64,000 bases of DNA, from positions 6,534,611 to 6,598,610 of the forward strand of contig NC_090610.1 of NCBI RefSeq assembly GCF_004359215.1, written 5' to 3'. The notes under the pieces are model-generated. The model searched no databases, was not told where the DNA came from, and saw only the letters and a list, made by a program, of their open reading frames with translations. This DNA comes from Bremia lactucae. Its lineage: Eukaryota > Oomycota > Peronosporomycetes > Peronosporales > Peronosporaceae. Numbering within the stretch: the stretch's first letter is position 1; each line of letters starts with the position of its first letter. Shown piece by piece: positions 24,279 to 34,759 of this stretch. Both the position numbers and the translations under genes were made by a program.

Positions 24279-24890
24279 AATGAACTCAAGGACTCGAACA
24301 TTAGAAATTCGGCACTTTTAACGCAGGACTACATCGGTACTCTATCACTTAAGTGCCTTTTTGTGTTCTTGCACGGATTTGATTAACTCAGTACCTTACG
24401 AGGAGAAGCTTACGCATTTGAATCCTCTACGAGGTACATGATACTGCTCTTACTGACATTTCGGTCAAGAGAAGCCCTATGGCTTGGTAAGCGTAAAGAA
24501 TTGATGGCTTAACTCTGTAAATGGGTCAGTACTTACGCGCGCACATGCAAGATGCGCCACCGGTTCTTAAACCTCGGCACTTGCGGCTGCGCCTTGCCCG
24601 TACTCAATGGGTGTTGGGAGTCCATATGTATGGATTTTATGTTTGACCTACCGAAACACAGGCATCGTGGTCACTGTTGAACGCTTAAGCAAGATGAATC
24701 ATGTAGCGGCTGTGCTGAATACTATTGATAGTGAATATGCAGCTTAGATAATCATTGATCGCGTATTTCGTCATCACGGTTTCCCAGTAAATATTGTTTC
24801 TAGTGCGGACTCCATTTCACGGCTACATTTTGGAAGTCGATCTTCCGGGGTGAGGCATTAGAGTTGATATGTCCACAGCGAATATTCGTA
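24279..24890 (+). pseudogene. element D-2: integrase remnant
   Basis: From about 24410 the sequence aligns with D-1 at 6200-6680 and D-3 at 59150-59640 (zinc-finger region and first part of the catalytic core, with TYWVLGVHMYGFYV-like and VTVERLSKMNHVA-like readings). It ends near 24890 in a junction with minus-strand family C sequence. Confidence 0.65.
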
Positions 24891-25110
24891 ATTACGCATT
24901 AAGGCAAGCTTTCCGTAGACAGTTTCACTAGGTTTGTTAAATCTAAATAGAAGAGCATTTACTATTACTTTGCTGTCAGCCTTCCAATACTGTCGATCCA
25001 CCGCATTAGCGATATATCTTTCTTGTCGAGCCAGCAGAAATTAACATACAGACTCGTGTTTGGTTTTGTTTTCAGTGCGCCCGATGCGGGATTTCATTGT
25101 TCTCATCGGT
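24891..25110 (-). pseudogene. family C integrase C-terminal fragment
   Basis: On the minus strand this aligns with 13400-13570 of C-1 and 51040-51200 of C-2, the segment between integrase core and C-terminal domain. It is a short orphan piece between D-2 and the protease fragment, so this part of the window is a mosaic. Confidence 0.6.
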
Positions 25111-25560
25111 CGGATTGTCGCTCTCATTAGCATTACAATTGGCAAAGCTGGTCAAATTACACATGGCCCGCTGCTAAGCGATCAGGGAAATGTTGTCGAC
25201 CGCTTTAACTTGTTCACGATGGAGTGGCTACTACGACGAGCGATTCTATGCGACGTTAATCGCAAGAGTGTCGTAGACTCAGGTTCGATGAGCGATTTAT
25301 CTCTAACGAGGATGACAGTGCTTTTTGCGACAGGCGCCTCTGTATTTATCTCTAACGATGACAGTGCTTTTTGCGACAGGCGCCTCTGTATCTGCTTAGA
25401 AACGGTTATAGCTGGTAGCTAATACGAGTAAGAGGGTAAACAGTACGATGATGAGTTTGTTTTTATCGTTCTGAGTTTGAATAAAAAGTTTGAGTCATCT
25501 TGGGAATACCATGGCTGAGGGTCACGATCTATTCATTAATGGCAGCATGGATAGGTTACA
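25110..25560 (+). pseudogene. gypsy protease fragment, C-like
   Basis: The reading VVDSGS near 25267-25285 keeps the D-S-G core of a retropepsin. LTRMTVLFATGAS follows and compares with MLVRLATGASIT at 31260 in C-3. QYDDEFVFIVLSLNKKFE and an LGIPWL-like end complete the domain near 25545. An internal tandem duplication (25297-25391) breaks the frame. Confidence 0.6.
25297..25391 (+). repeat. tandem duplication inside the protease fragment
   Basis: A unit beginning TTATCTCTAACGA and ending GGCGCCTCTGTA occurs twice in a row, 49 and 46 bases long. The units differ mainly by a three-base GAG/- change. It duplicates the ATGAS part of the protease. Confidence 0.85.
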
Positions 25561-25574
25561 ATGTCTGTTTTTGG

Positions 25575-26850
25575 TAGATGATCATGTTTGGCATGCCGCT
25601 CGATCATAAGGGTCGGACGGGTCTAGTCGTCTTTGTAGACAGACTGAGCAAAATGGTGCATTTAGCACCATGAAAACATCGACCACAGGCAAGGAGGCAG
25701 CTCTCTTGTTCCTGGATCATGTTTACCGACTACACGGGATGCCCGAGTCCATAGTATCGGACCGGGATTCACCTTTTACGTCTAGTTTTGGCGACATGTG
25801 TTCGAGCTGCTAGGTAGCAAGCTCCACATGTCGACCACAGATCATCCCCAGACTGATGGCCAGACAAAACGTGCCAATCGGGTCGTGGCAGATGTATTAC
25901 GCACTATAGCAACTCTCAAAGAGTGGAGCAAGCAATTGCCCTTTGTGGAGTTCGCTATAAATAACAGTGTCCACGCTAGTACGGGTAAGACACCGTTTTA
26001 TATTAACGGACTGCGCCATCCTCGGACGCCAGTCTCGTTTGTGCGCAGCCCGAGTCTTAGTGGGGGATGGCCCCTCACTATGCTCGGTGCGAAAGAGGGA
26101 CATAGTTTCGTCAATATGACGATGACCCATGACGGTATCATCTCAAAGACAGAAAGTTGCCCTAGTGACCCTGCCAGTTTAGTAGTGGTCAATAAAATAA
26201 CGTCTTATGACCGATCTCTCGGCGGTATCATAGGCGAGTTTGATGCTAAAAGCGTGAGCGAGGCTCAACGCTTTGTGGATGAGCGATTAGCCATCACACG
26301 TAAAGTCCGTGACGCAATGGCAAGCGCACAGGACAAGCAAAAAGAATATGCGGACCGAAATGGTCGCAAAAACAATGAACGCTTTAGAGTGGGTGAAAAA
26401 GTACTATTAAGTACTGCTACCCTACCTAAAAATGCAATTTCTGTACTACCTGGAGGTACTACGAAGTTGTTGCCGCGTTTCATTGAGCCCTTTACGGTGG
26501 TAGAAGAGGTTGGAGACTTTAATTACAGGCTCATTCTTTTTCCGTATATCAAGACGCACCCCGTCTCTTACGTGGGTCGTCTGAAACTGTATGTAGACCC
26601 AAATGAGGTCACATATCCCCATCCGTCTAAGGAGACCGATAATGACGCCGACTGTGAGTCGAGCGTCGTTCGGGTGAGGGGGGCGGTGAAGGCGAAAAGC
26701 TGTCGGATCGATGCCTCCCACCACGAACAGGACTTGGAGAGCGAGGGACATCACGCGAGTAACGCGAATATTTCAGCATTATCCTTTCAAAGAGGTCCAA
26801 GCGAGTCTTCAGGCGTTCATAACCCTAACGAGCCTTCGCTCGGACATTAA
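25575..26850 (+). pseudogene. element A-4: integrase, long intact reading frame
   Basis: The core starts near 25575 (FGMPLDHKGRTGLVVFVDRL), and a frameshift separates it from a continuous 350-codon frame at 25798-26850. That frame holds the rest of the DDE core (HPQTDGQTKRANRVV, then FAINNSVHASTGKTPFYING), a long helical linker (residues about 150-200) and the integrase C-terminal domain (VGEKVLLST, then PRFIEPFTVVEEVGDFNYRL and HPVSYVGRLKLY). A hydrophilic tail of about 75 residues follows, with no chromodomain. It starts at GTG inside the core, so it is the tail of a larger polyprotein. This is the best-preserved pol segment in the window and suggests A-4 is among the younger copies. Confidence 0.85.
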
Positions 26851-27130
26851 CAAGATCCGAGTTCAGTCGCGAGACTTGACCCTCGAGATCCGCAATACGT
26901 CGTTCAGCAGCCTTTACTGAACTGACAAAGGTTAGGCAGCCGCAAATAGGTGAACGGTCGCCACTCCTATCGGGCGCCGCCTGCACTGATGGATACGGGT
27001 GGGAATCAACGCTTCCTTGTTGGAATGGTGCTTGCCCACCGCTTCGTGAGACAAGGATATCAGATCCTCCTCCAATAAAGAGGCTACCCGAAGAGTTTTG
27101 ACCCTTGGGAATCGATCGATTCCCTACGTA

Positions 27131-28121
27131 TCAACATGCCTGGCTTGGTGGCTGCCTAAGAAAAGAAGAACCAGCTGAGGCCTCTTCGCTTGTCTCAAAT
27201 GGGCCAGCAGAAGCAGCGTTGTGAGAAGAAACAGATGGTACAGTACCGCCCATGATCGCTTTCACACGCAAGCGGGTGATTTTAATTTGCTGTGACCGCT
27301 GTTTCATCGCATCGGAATGCAGATAAATGCGGCGCGTGAATTCCTCCTTGTATTGGTCGGGCGTTTCATTTGAACGCAGCACGACCGGGATTAGAATACG
27401 CCTAAGCGATTTTCCCTGAGCACTCCATGATTTAAAGACGCCATAATAATTATGTGAGTCTACAAGAGCGACGCTCTTGGCTCGTTTAAACGAGGCCATT
27501 TAGATGGAGGAGGCATCAATGATATGTCACCCGTCACATAGCCACGTTCTAAACGACTGGCTTGTGACACCGACTGAGCACGTTCACGTGTCGTCGGCGA
27601 GGTTTAGGCTCAGAATCCTCAATGTCAGAACCATTACGGATAATCGTCTGATCATAAGGCGTTGTGGTTTTACCAAATGAAAAAGCGGCTGTGCCTTTAT
27701 GGGCAGCGCTCTCATTAATAGTCCCTCTACTATCCAGCGCAGACGACGAGACAGCATTCGTAAATATTGCTGTCTCTATGTTGTGAGCCATGAGAGAAGT
27801 TTGGATGGGCAATAATGCGCCATAATATTTTCTCATGAGCTCGTTGTCACTACTATGAGGTGACGGCAATGGTGTCGACTCATTTTAGTCGACAATGAGC
27901 GACGGATCAACATCCTTACTGTTCAAGTGGAATGAATTCATAAGCCCCGTCAACGCGACAGCAACAGTAGCTGTCGGCGTTTCGACTAAGGCATTGGACG
28001 CTGCCGGCGTGTTAACGCGGCGCGTGCGCTTAATGTGAGGTTGGGTGAGCGTTTTCGCAGACGACCCACCAACGTGGCCCCTTTTAGGTGGTTTGGCATC
28101 GTGTATGAAAACAGAAGTCAC
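27131..28121 (-). pseudogene. antisense ORF of element A-4 (aORF-A)
   Basis: Three consecutive minus-strand frames (28121-27885, 27869-27549, 27499-27131) correspond to one protein interrupted by a stop and frameshift. The N-terminal part is basic (PPKRGHVGG, then KRTRRV) and followed by a Thr/Ala/Val segment. The middle is Ser/Thr-rich with PHSSD, and the last part (DSHNYYGVFKSWSAQGKS, then TPDQYKEEFTRR) is well ordered. All parts recur in A-2 and A-3. It ends 281 bases beyond the pol stop and starts about 90 bases before the polypurine tract. I do not recognise the family. The basic N-terminus would suit a nuclear protein, which is inference. Confidence 0.65.
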
Positions 28122-28210
28122 TAAAGTGAATAAGAGAATAAGCGGCGTGTTAAGCAGTTCGCAGTTTCTCCATCCTCTTTGACAAATTTAAAAAATGTAA
28201 ATTCGTTCTT

Positions 28211-28221
28211 AAAGGGGGGGA
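28211..28221 (+). promoter_or_regulatory. polypurine tract of element A-4
   Basis: AAAGGGGGGGA directly precedes the LTR start. It primes plus-strand DNA synthesis in LTR elements and fixes the polarity of A-4 as plus. Confidence 0.8.
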
Positions 28222-28752
28222 GGTAACGGGCTAAAATTGCCCTAATGTTACACAGTTCCCGTTAAGTACACTTGGTGAACTTAAGGGGATGGTCAATTAC
28301 TCAAATAAAGTAATTAGACCCACCACTCGGGTGTGGTTCACATTCTTGACCAACCCTTGTGTATGTGATGCACATAGGTGCATTCACATTAGGAGGGATG
28401 ACGCCTAGCGTCATCCGTTACGCGTGATATCTAGGAAGATATGCTCGCAATACATATAAGTGTTATTTACAGAGATGACATTTTGAGTGGTACAAATAGG
28501 TTATTATATTTAATGCGATTAATTAAAAATCAGTGTGAAAACTACTTCCTACTTGGTAAGTGCACACGAGGAGCCGGATTTCCTCTCCGTGACGACACCT
28601 TACTAGAGTACTTAGTGCGTTGGGTGAGGTCGCTAAGGTGTCCACCGCAACTACCTCACGGCACGCAAGAGAAGACGGTCAAACGGCTTCCTCGCTTTGC
28701 TAGGGTGTGTGTCTAAGTAGAGCATGGCCGCATTAAGACGTGCCCACCTACA
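28222..28752 (+). mobile_element. family A LTR, 3' LTR of A-4
   Basis: A 531-bp LTR that starts GGTAACGGGCTAAAATTGCCC (first base changed from T) and ends CGCCCACCTACA-like. It contains the dyads described for LTR A, including GGATGACGCCTAGCGTCATCC at 28396-28416. A TGGTAGCAAC sequence at 28765, 12 bases after the end, resembles a primer-binding site, so this LTR could once have served a further downstream element. Confidence 0.8.
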
Positions 28753-28942
28753 AGAGTAGCGTAATGGTAGCAACTTGTTGATACCTATAATATATTGAGA
28801 AACCTCTAGGTAGGCCAGCTCGGATGATCTGGAAAAGACTTCGCAATATATGCGTACTTTCATCTCAACGTATAAATTTCGAACAAAAGCCGACAAACTG
28901 TGCAATATCAGGAAATTGTGGCTCGCTAGCGCTCATGGTCGG

Positions 28943-29830
28943 TGTAACGGAGTGTTTCGTAACACGAGATTAACACTTAAAGGTTGTTNNNNNNNNNNNN
29001 NNNNNNNNNNNNNNNNNNNNNNNNNNNNNNNNNNNNNNNNNNNNNNNNNNNNNNNNNNNNNNNNNNNNNNNNNNNNNNNNNNNNNNNNNNNNNNNNNNNN
29101 NNNNNNNNNNNNNNNNNNNNNNNNNNNNNNNNNNNNNNNNNNNNNNNNNNNNNNNNNNNNNNNNNNNNNNNNNNNNNNNNNNNNNNNNNNNNNNNNNNNN
29201 NNNNNNNNNNNNNNNNNNNNNNNNNNNNNNNNNNNNNNNNNNNNNNNNNNNNNNNNNNNNNNNNNNNNNNNNNNNNNNNNNNNNNNNNNNNNNNNNNNNN
29301 NNNNNNNNNNNNNNNNNNNNNNNNNNNNNNNNNNNNNNNNNNNNNNNNNNNNNNNNNNNNNNNNNNNNNNNNNNNNNNNNNNNNNNNNNNNNNNNNNNNN
29401 NNNNNNNNNNNNNNNNNNNNNNNNNNNNNNNNNNNNNNNNNNNNNNNNNNNNNNNNNNNNNNNNNNNNNNNNNNNNNNNNNNNNNNNNNNNNNNNNNNNN
29501 NNNNNNNNNNNNNNNNNNNNNNNNNNNNNNNNNNNNNNNNNNNNNNNNNNNNNNNNNNNNNNNNNNNNNNNNNNNNNNNNNNNNNNNNNNNNNNNNNNNN
29601 NNNNNNNNNNNNNNNNNNNNNNNNNNNNNNNNNNNNNNNNNNNNNNNNNNNNNNNNNNNNNNNNNNNNNNNNNNNNNNNNNNNNNNNNNNNNNNNNNNNN
29701 NNNNNNNNNNNNNNNNNNNNNNNNNNNNNNNNNNNNNNNNNNNNNNNNNNNNNNNNNNNNNNNNNNNNNNNNNNNNNNNNNNNNNNNNNNNNNNNNNNNN
29801 NNNNNNNNNNNNNNNNNNNNNNNNNNNNNN
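28943..29830 (+). mobile_element. family C LTR start (5' LTR of C-3), then assembly gap
   Basis: TGTAACGGAGTGTTTCGTAACA at 28943 corresponds to the sense start of LTR C (39350). No polypurine tract precedes it. Bases 28989-29830 are N, so the rest of the LTR, the primer site and the gag start are unread. Plus-strand gag follows the gap. Confidence 0.6.
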
Positions 29831-31001
29831 CACTTTGTAGTCCGTCCAGGGACCACAGTTCTATCATATAACATGGACATGTTAGATGATGATGGAAATA
29901 CGCATCACGTTTCACGTGATAGCCACTCCTTTCTAAGTGAGATAGAAAGGAGTGCGGTCGAACGAATGAGTTCGACCGTAGAAAACGATGCTATCTTGGC
30001 CATGATGTCCGGTTTGGACAGAGATGCTCTCCATTCAGCGATCGCCAAGTTCATACAACTTGAACTTGACGAGGCGAAAGAGAAGGTAGCCTTGCTTAAA
30101 CAGCAAGGCCCTCAACATACAGAACTGTTGAAAACACAACAGGTATAGACCCCTGTACCTGGGATGACGCACACGCGTCGTCCCGAACCCCTTAAAGATC
30201 GACATCTCTATGTATTGGGAAGTCGAAGAAGACTCACTCTTGAGATGGTTTGTCGAGTCGGACGATGCCATAAGGGCTCGTCATATCGTCGACGAGCAAA
30301 TGCAAGTCGCATTTGCACAGTCAAATTTGGCAGGTCGTGCCAAACTTGGGTTCTAGGCCTTATGTTGCGCGACCCATTTGTCTTTTGGTCGCTAGAGGCT
30401 TTCAAAGACCGGCTCAAAACAGATGTTTGAACCGCCTAGGGCTGAGTTCAGAGCTCGATCAGAGCTTCTGAAACTCAAGCAAGGCAAACGTGATGTTCAC
30501 GCTATTGCCCCGCACATACGATTCTTAGCAAATTGTATCAGAAATAACCCAATTCGCGAATACACGTTGGTTATGGTGTTCATGTAAGGTCTTACGGATA
30601 GCCCCGTGAAGACTCACGTGTTCCGCTTGGAACTGGAGACGCTTAAAGAAGTAATATTCGTTGCGGAAAAGGAGGACCTTAGCTTGAGACAGGCTCAAGC
30701 TAATTCGTCATCATATCGTCCTCCAAGACGACACGAGCTTGGCGGTACAGAACTTATGCACCTCTCTTATGTTGAAAGCGAGAGACCTCGCTTTTCGAAC
30801 AATAAGCGATTACAGAAATGCAATCGCGGTCAAAACTTAGGACACTACGCTCATGAGTGCAGTGCCCCACGCCCACTACCGAGAAGTACTGAACGTATTT
30901 ATGGATTGAATTCCAAAAAGAGAGAGCAACGGTCGCGAATTGACAATGTTGCAAAATCGCAACAACGAGGCAGACCGCCAAAAAACGGTCGAGGTCAGTA
31001 A
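29831..31001 (+). pseudogene. element C-3: gag
   Basis: The first part reads on to 30146 and is acidic and helical (SFLSEIERSAVERMSS, then LDEAKEKVALLKQQ). A capsid-like segment is at 30430-30590 (LLKLKQGKRDVHAIAPHIRF). A last frame, 30606-31001, ends with a zinc-knuckle relic CNRGQNLGHYAHEC and a basic tail (KKREQRSR, RGRPPKNGRG). The second cysteine of the CCHC knuckle is glycine here. There are at least two frame breaks. Confidence 0.75.
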
Positions 31002-31099
31002 GTGCGCAACGCTCTACTGATCTAGCAACCTCAAGAGAATTTGCAAGTTTTTTGACAAAGTTGCTCCAGACACACAATCATTATGTGTCTCTGCACCTA

Positions 31100-32091
31100 G
31101 CGAAGATGTATCCTTCATCTCCTTGAAGTTAAAAGTGACAAATAATTTGTCACTTTGCGCTCTAGTGGACTATGAAGTTCCAATAACTTTATTTGTCGCC
31201 AGTCGCTAGGGGGTCGTAAGCTCAAATATGTTGAGTGCAACATCCCTCCAACGAGGATGTTGGTGCGTCTAGCGACAGGCGCATCGATAACAATGATGAA
31301 ACGCTAAGCAAATTTTAACTGCTACAGGGGCTTAGTAACGCCCCTGCAACAATCAACAGATGCGTAACGGATCTGTTGAGACCGGTGCGAGAATTCGCAC
31401 CGAGTTATTTTGACGATGTATTCGTCCATAGCCGAGCCATGGACAGTAAGACGGACGTGGAAGTTCATAAAACTCACTTTAGTCAGGTTCTTACACTTAT
31501 GCGAAAGCACAAGTTGTATGCAAATCCCAAGAAGTGTATATTCGCTGCAAGCGAAATACCACCTTTTGGGTGCATCGTCGGAAAACACGGCGTGCGCCCT
31601 GATCCCGAAGAGATCAAGGCAATTAACGACTGGAGAGTTCCAGTCAATGCTAAAGGAATTTAGACAGTTCCTTGGTTCAGCGGCATACTTGCATAAGTAC
31701 TCAGCAAATTATGCCAAGATGACAGTTCATCTCTCTCGTCTCTTGAAAATAAACGAAAATGGTTATGGAACGCTGATTGTCAGCGTTCTTTGAATGTATC
31801 AAGCAAAGCTTGATGCAATCGCCCATATTGGCGATTGCAGATCAAGACAGACCATTACATGTGGTCTGTGACGCCAGCGATTTCGCAATCGGCTGTGCGT
31901 TAATGCAATACGATAAAGACGGCGCGGAGCGCGTCGTCGGTTACCAATCGCGTCAGCTGCAACCAGCTGAACGCAATTACCCAGTGCATGACAAGGAACT
32001 CCTTGCAATGAAATATGCACTGGCTAAATTTAGGGTATATCGCCCCGGAGATTGGATCGTCCATAGCGTGTCGATCACTACGAGTAAGTGA
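31100..32091 (+). pseudogene. element C-3: protease, RT and RNase H, internally deleted
   Basis: Protease relic at 31130-31300 reads ALVDYEVPI where ALVDSGASN is expected, so the active site is lost; RLATGAS follows. The sequence then jumps to the RT palm at 31376 (PSYFDDVFVHSRA, catalytic YFDD present), so the RT fingers region has been deleted. RT connection at 31580-31700 (CIVGKHGVRPDPEEI) and RNase H at 31777-32040 (VVCDASDFAIGCALMQYD, then NYPVHDKELLAMKYALAKFR) are in good order. No integrase follows before 34184. Confidence 0.8.
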
Positions 32092-34183
32092 GGTGGCCTC
32101 ACCTGTGGTCGGTCAATAGTACGACTGCACAAGATCTCAGTATGTTTATACATCACACTTTGTAGTTGGATTTCGATGGCTCTGCACAAGTACATGCAGC
32201 GCCGAAGTTCCACCAGCGAATAAGTTGAAGGTCCATCACTCGCATAAGTCGAGTGGATCGGAACAAGGATGCTTTTCTAGAGAGCATCATCCAAGAAAGA
32301 ACAATACGCTTGTTTATGTGCGAAAATCCTTGATCGACTGGAGACTCAATCCTAGAAGATCTCGCTGTGCACCGCTCGAGGTTATTGAGAGAGTAAGTAT
32401 CATAAAGCCTGAGAGAATAAGTTCCAAGAAGTAACCGAGACGTTGAACGTAACATATGATATATGGAGTGTAAGCGCTTGTACATTGATCTGAAAGCGCC
32501 TTCGAAGCTTTCTTCGGTGATGACTCAATTGCGAATGCTAGAATCGAAACGGCTCTTACGTGATCTGCGTAGTGGCAAAGTCAAGCAGATCTGCGTACTC
32601 GTCACAGAAGATGAGGACGTGACCAGTATTCGTTCGGCAAAAGTATATCTGAGAACTAGCGGTTCTCAGCAGCTCATTGATGGACGAAAGTGTTCTCGAT
32701 GAAAAAACTTTGATTAAACATTTCAGGTCGCGATATTGGAGTCGTTAAAGTCAAGTCCTTTGTGTTAGGATTGATCGAATTAAAAGGTTATGCTCAGTGA
32801 TTCGGTAGTTAGGAGCAACTTGCATCCAGAGGCCTGCACACTATTATCGCGTTACAGATGAGTAGGGTGTTATTCCCTATTGACACCGACCATCGCTTAT
32901 CGATTCGCCGTTGCGATTTCGCAATAGCGTCGGATCCACGTCCTCCGCTCTTCTTAGCGGGAGGTCGACCCTTTCGCTGAGTGTCTCCCAGAGCAAGGCT
33001 TGGGGTACTTTACACATAAGTATAGTGCCCTGTCTTCTGACAGCAATTGAGTCTTTGAAATCGTTTGTAACTTTAAGATCGAGGTTTCTCGATCTCAATA
33101 TCGAAGATGTCCATTAATTTTGGATCTCCGACCTCCGGTCGTCTTGATGGACGATTGGATTTGAAATGAACAAAGGCCTGTTTAGGACTGAAGTCCTCCT
33201 CATCCGCTATGATACGGAACAAGTGGACCTTGACGAGACCATCCGCAAGACCGTTAATAACACGGTAACCTGTATTTGCTTATCAATAGGCTTACACAAG
33301 ATAAAGGTTTCAAATGTATCATTTTTGTTGGCGAAAGCATGAATTCCCTGATTAAAGTCGAGGAGCGCTGCTCAAAGCCTAATTTCGGCACGTAGCGGCT
33401 CAAAGGTTTGTATGATCTAAAAACATCGTACGACCAAAATAAAAGTGGGTCGTAAATCTTGAGTCAAGATTTAGCATGTCCAGCCAAGTTGAACATGCCG
33501 AACTTCACTTTTGTAACACCATCATCGATGCGACGAGCTCGATGGCATCGTCGAGTTCGACAAGCCATCGCAACTAGGAGTGAATTGAACTTGCATGCCA
33601 GTCGAGCCAAAGCTTGAAGATAGAAATCTTCAAGCTTTGGCTCGACTGGCATGCGTCGGCCCAGCAGCGGAGTGTAATTACTGCTATCGAAACAGTTTCA
33701 TTTGTTGAGCACCTTTTTCTTTCAACAGTTGTGCATGTGACGAGCCTTGCTGGTGAAACAAGTTTACAATTTTCCGGGTCGCGTCGAGTTCATGTTGATG
33801 AATTCGGCGGTAGCCGCATATTTATCGTCTTTGTGGAGCGAACAACACTGCACTGACGCCTGGCTCACCTACGTTCGAACTCATTCGATCGACCGCATAC
33901 CATTCGAGGCCAATCAAGTGAGTGAAGCTTTCGCGCTCCCTTCTTTTTCTTTAACATGCTCATGTTGGATGGAACGAACGTGGTTGTTGGACAGACAACA
34001 AAGTGCTTATATGTGTAACGAGGCACCTTTCGCTAATAATGGCTCGATACCAATTATCTAGGGTAGGAATGATACCTCCGAATACATCACGAGCACAATG
34101 GGCAGAGGAAGATCTTTAATTGCTAATCAATCGCTTCATATTAAGACAGAACTAAGTATTGCTTTTTCGAAAAAAAGTAATGC
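32092..34183. other. unassigned region with a long hairpin
   Basis: About 2.1 kb with only short frames. 32463-32702 (plus) looks protein-like (LVTEDEDVTSIRSAKVYL) and could be a protease-RT linker of a C-like element. 33614-33856 and 33747-34061 are unrecognised. The perfect hairpin at 33593-33654 is listed separately. No integrase signature of A, C or D was found. Confidence 0.4.
33593..33654. repeat. perfect 29-bp inverted repeat with 4-base loop
   Basis: Left arm 33593-33621 starts GCATGCCAGTCGAGCCAAAG. The right arm, 33626-33654, is its exact reverse complement, and the spacer is AGAA. No other copy of this hairpin was noticed in the window. Confidence 0.95.
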
Positions 34184-34759
34184 TGTAAAGTTATAGTTAA
34201 GCTTTTACGTACTAATATTCCAATAGTGCTCACTTTATAAATTAATATAATTTTTTATATAGTGACTCATTGCTAATCGCGCGGCTAGCAGCACTGCACG
34301 GCGAGGTGAATTAGCTCGTGTGAAGTGAACTGACCTGTCACTCGGGGGAGGATCACATAGTGAGAAATGCTTGTAAGTGATGCACACAGATGGAGTCGCC
34401 TTAAAAATGATGACGTATCGGAATGACGTCATCTGCAAGCCGAGGTACATAGAATTAATACGGTCGCCATGTGGGGATGCCCATCTATAGAGATGGCATC
34501 TTGTCATTTGGTATTTTATATCCTATTGTATAATATAAATCAGTCTTAAACTTACTTTTAAGACACGGCCCGAACGAGAAAATGGGCAACCGCTTCCGTG
34601 ACGTCACTTCAATACGAGTACAAGTTTGTTGTGGGAGGCCGACTTAGAACCCCACCGACTACCTCCTTGTACGCGAGAGAAACGACCGAACCGCTTCCTT
34701 GCTGTGCCCAGGGATGTGTGCGTTGCCATGCGAGGTCGCTTTAGAAGCGCCCGCCTACA
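34184..34759 (+). mobile_element. family A LTR, subtype A', 5' LTR of element A-3
   Basis: It starts TGTAAAGTTATAG and ends CGCCCGCCTACA. It shares blocks with 19460-19897 (GACCTGTCACTCGGGGGAGG, GATGCACACAGATGGAGTCG, AGAGATGGCATCTTG, CAACCGCTTCCGTGACGTCA). Family A gag follows on the plus strand. The primer site is degraded (TTGAGAGCAG). Confidence 0.7.

Noticed and set aside
28933..29880. Long open frames across 28989-29830 on both strands
   Set aside because: They consist of N; an unread gap has no stops.
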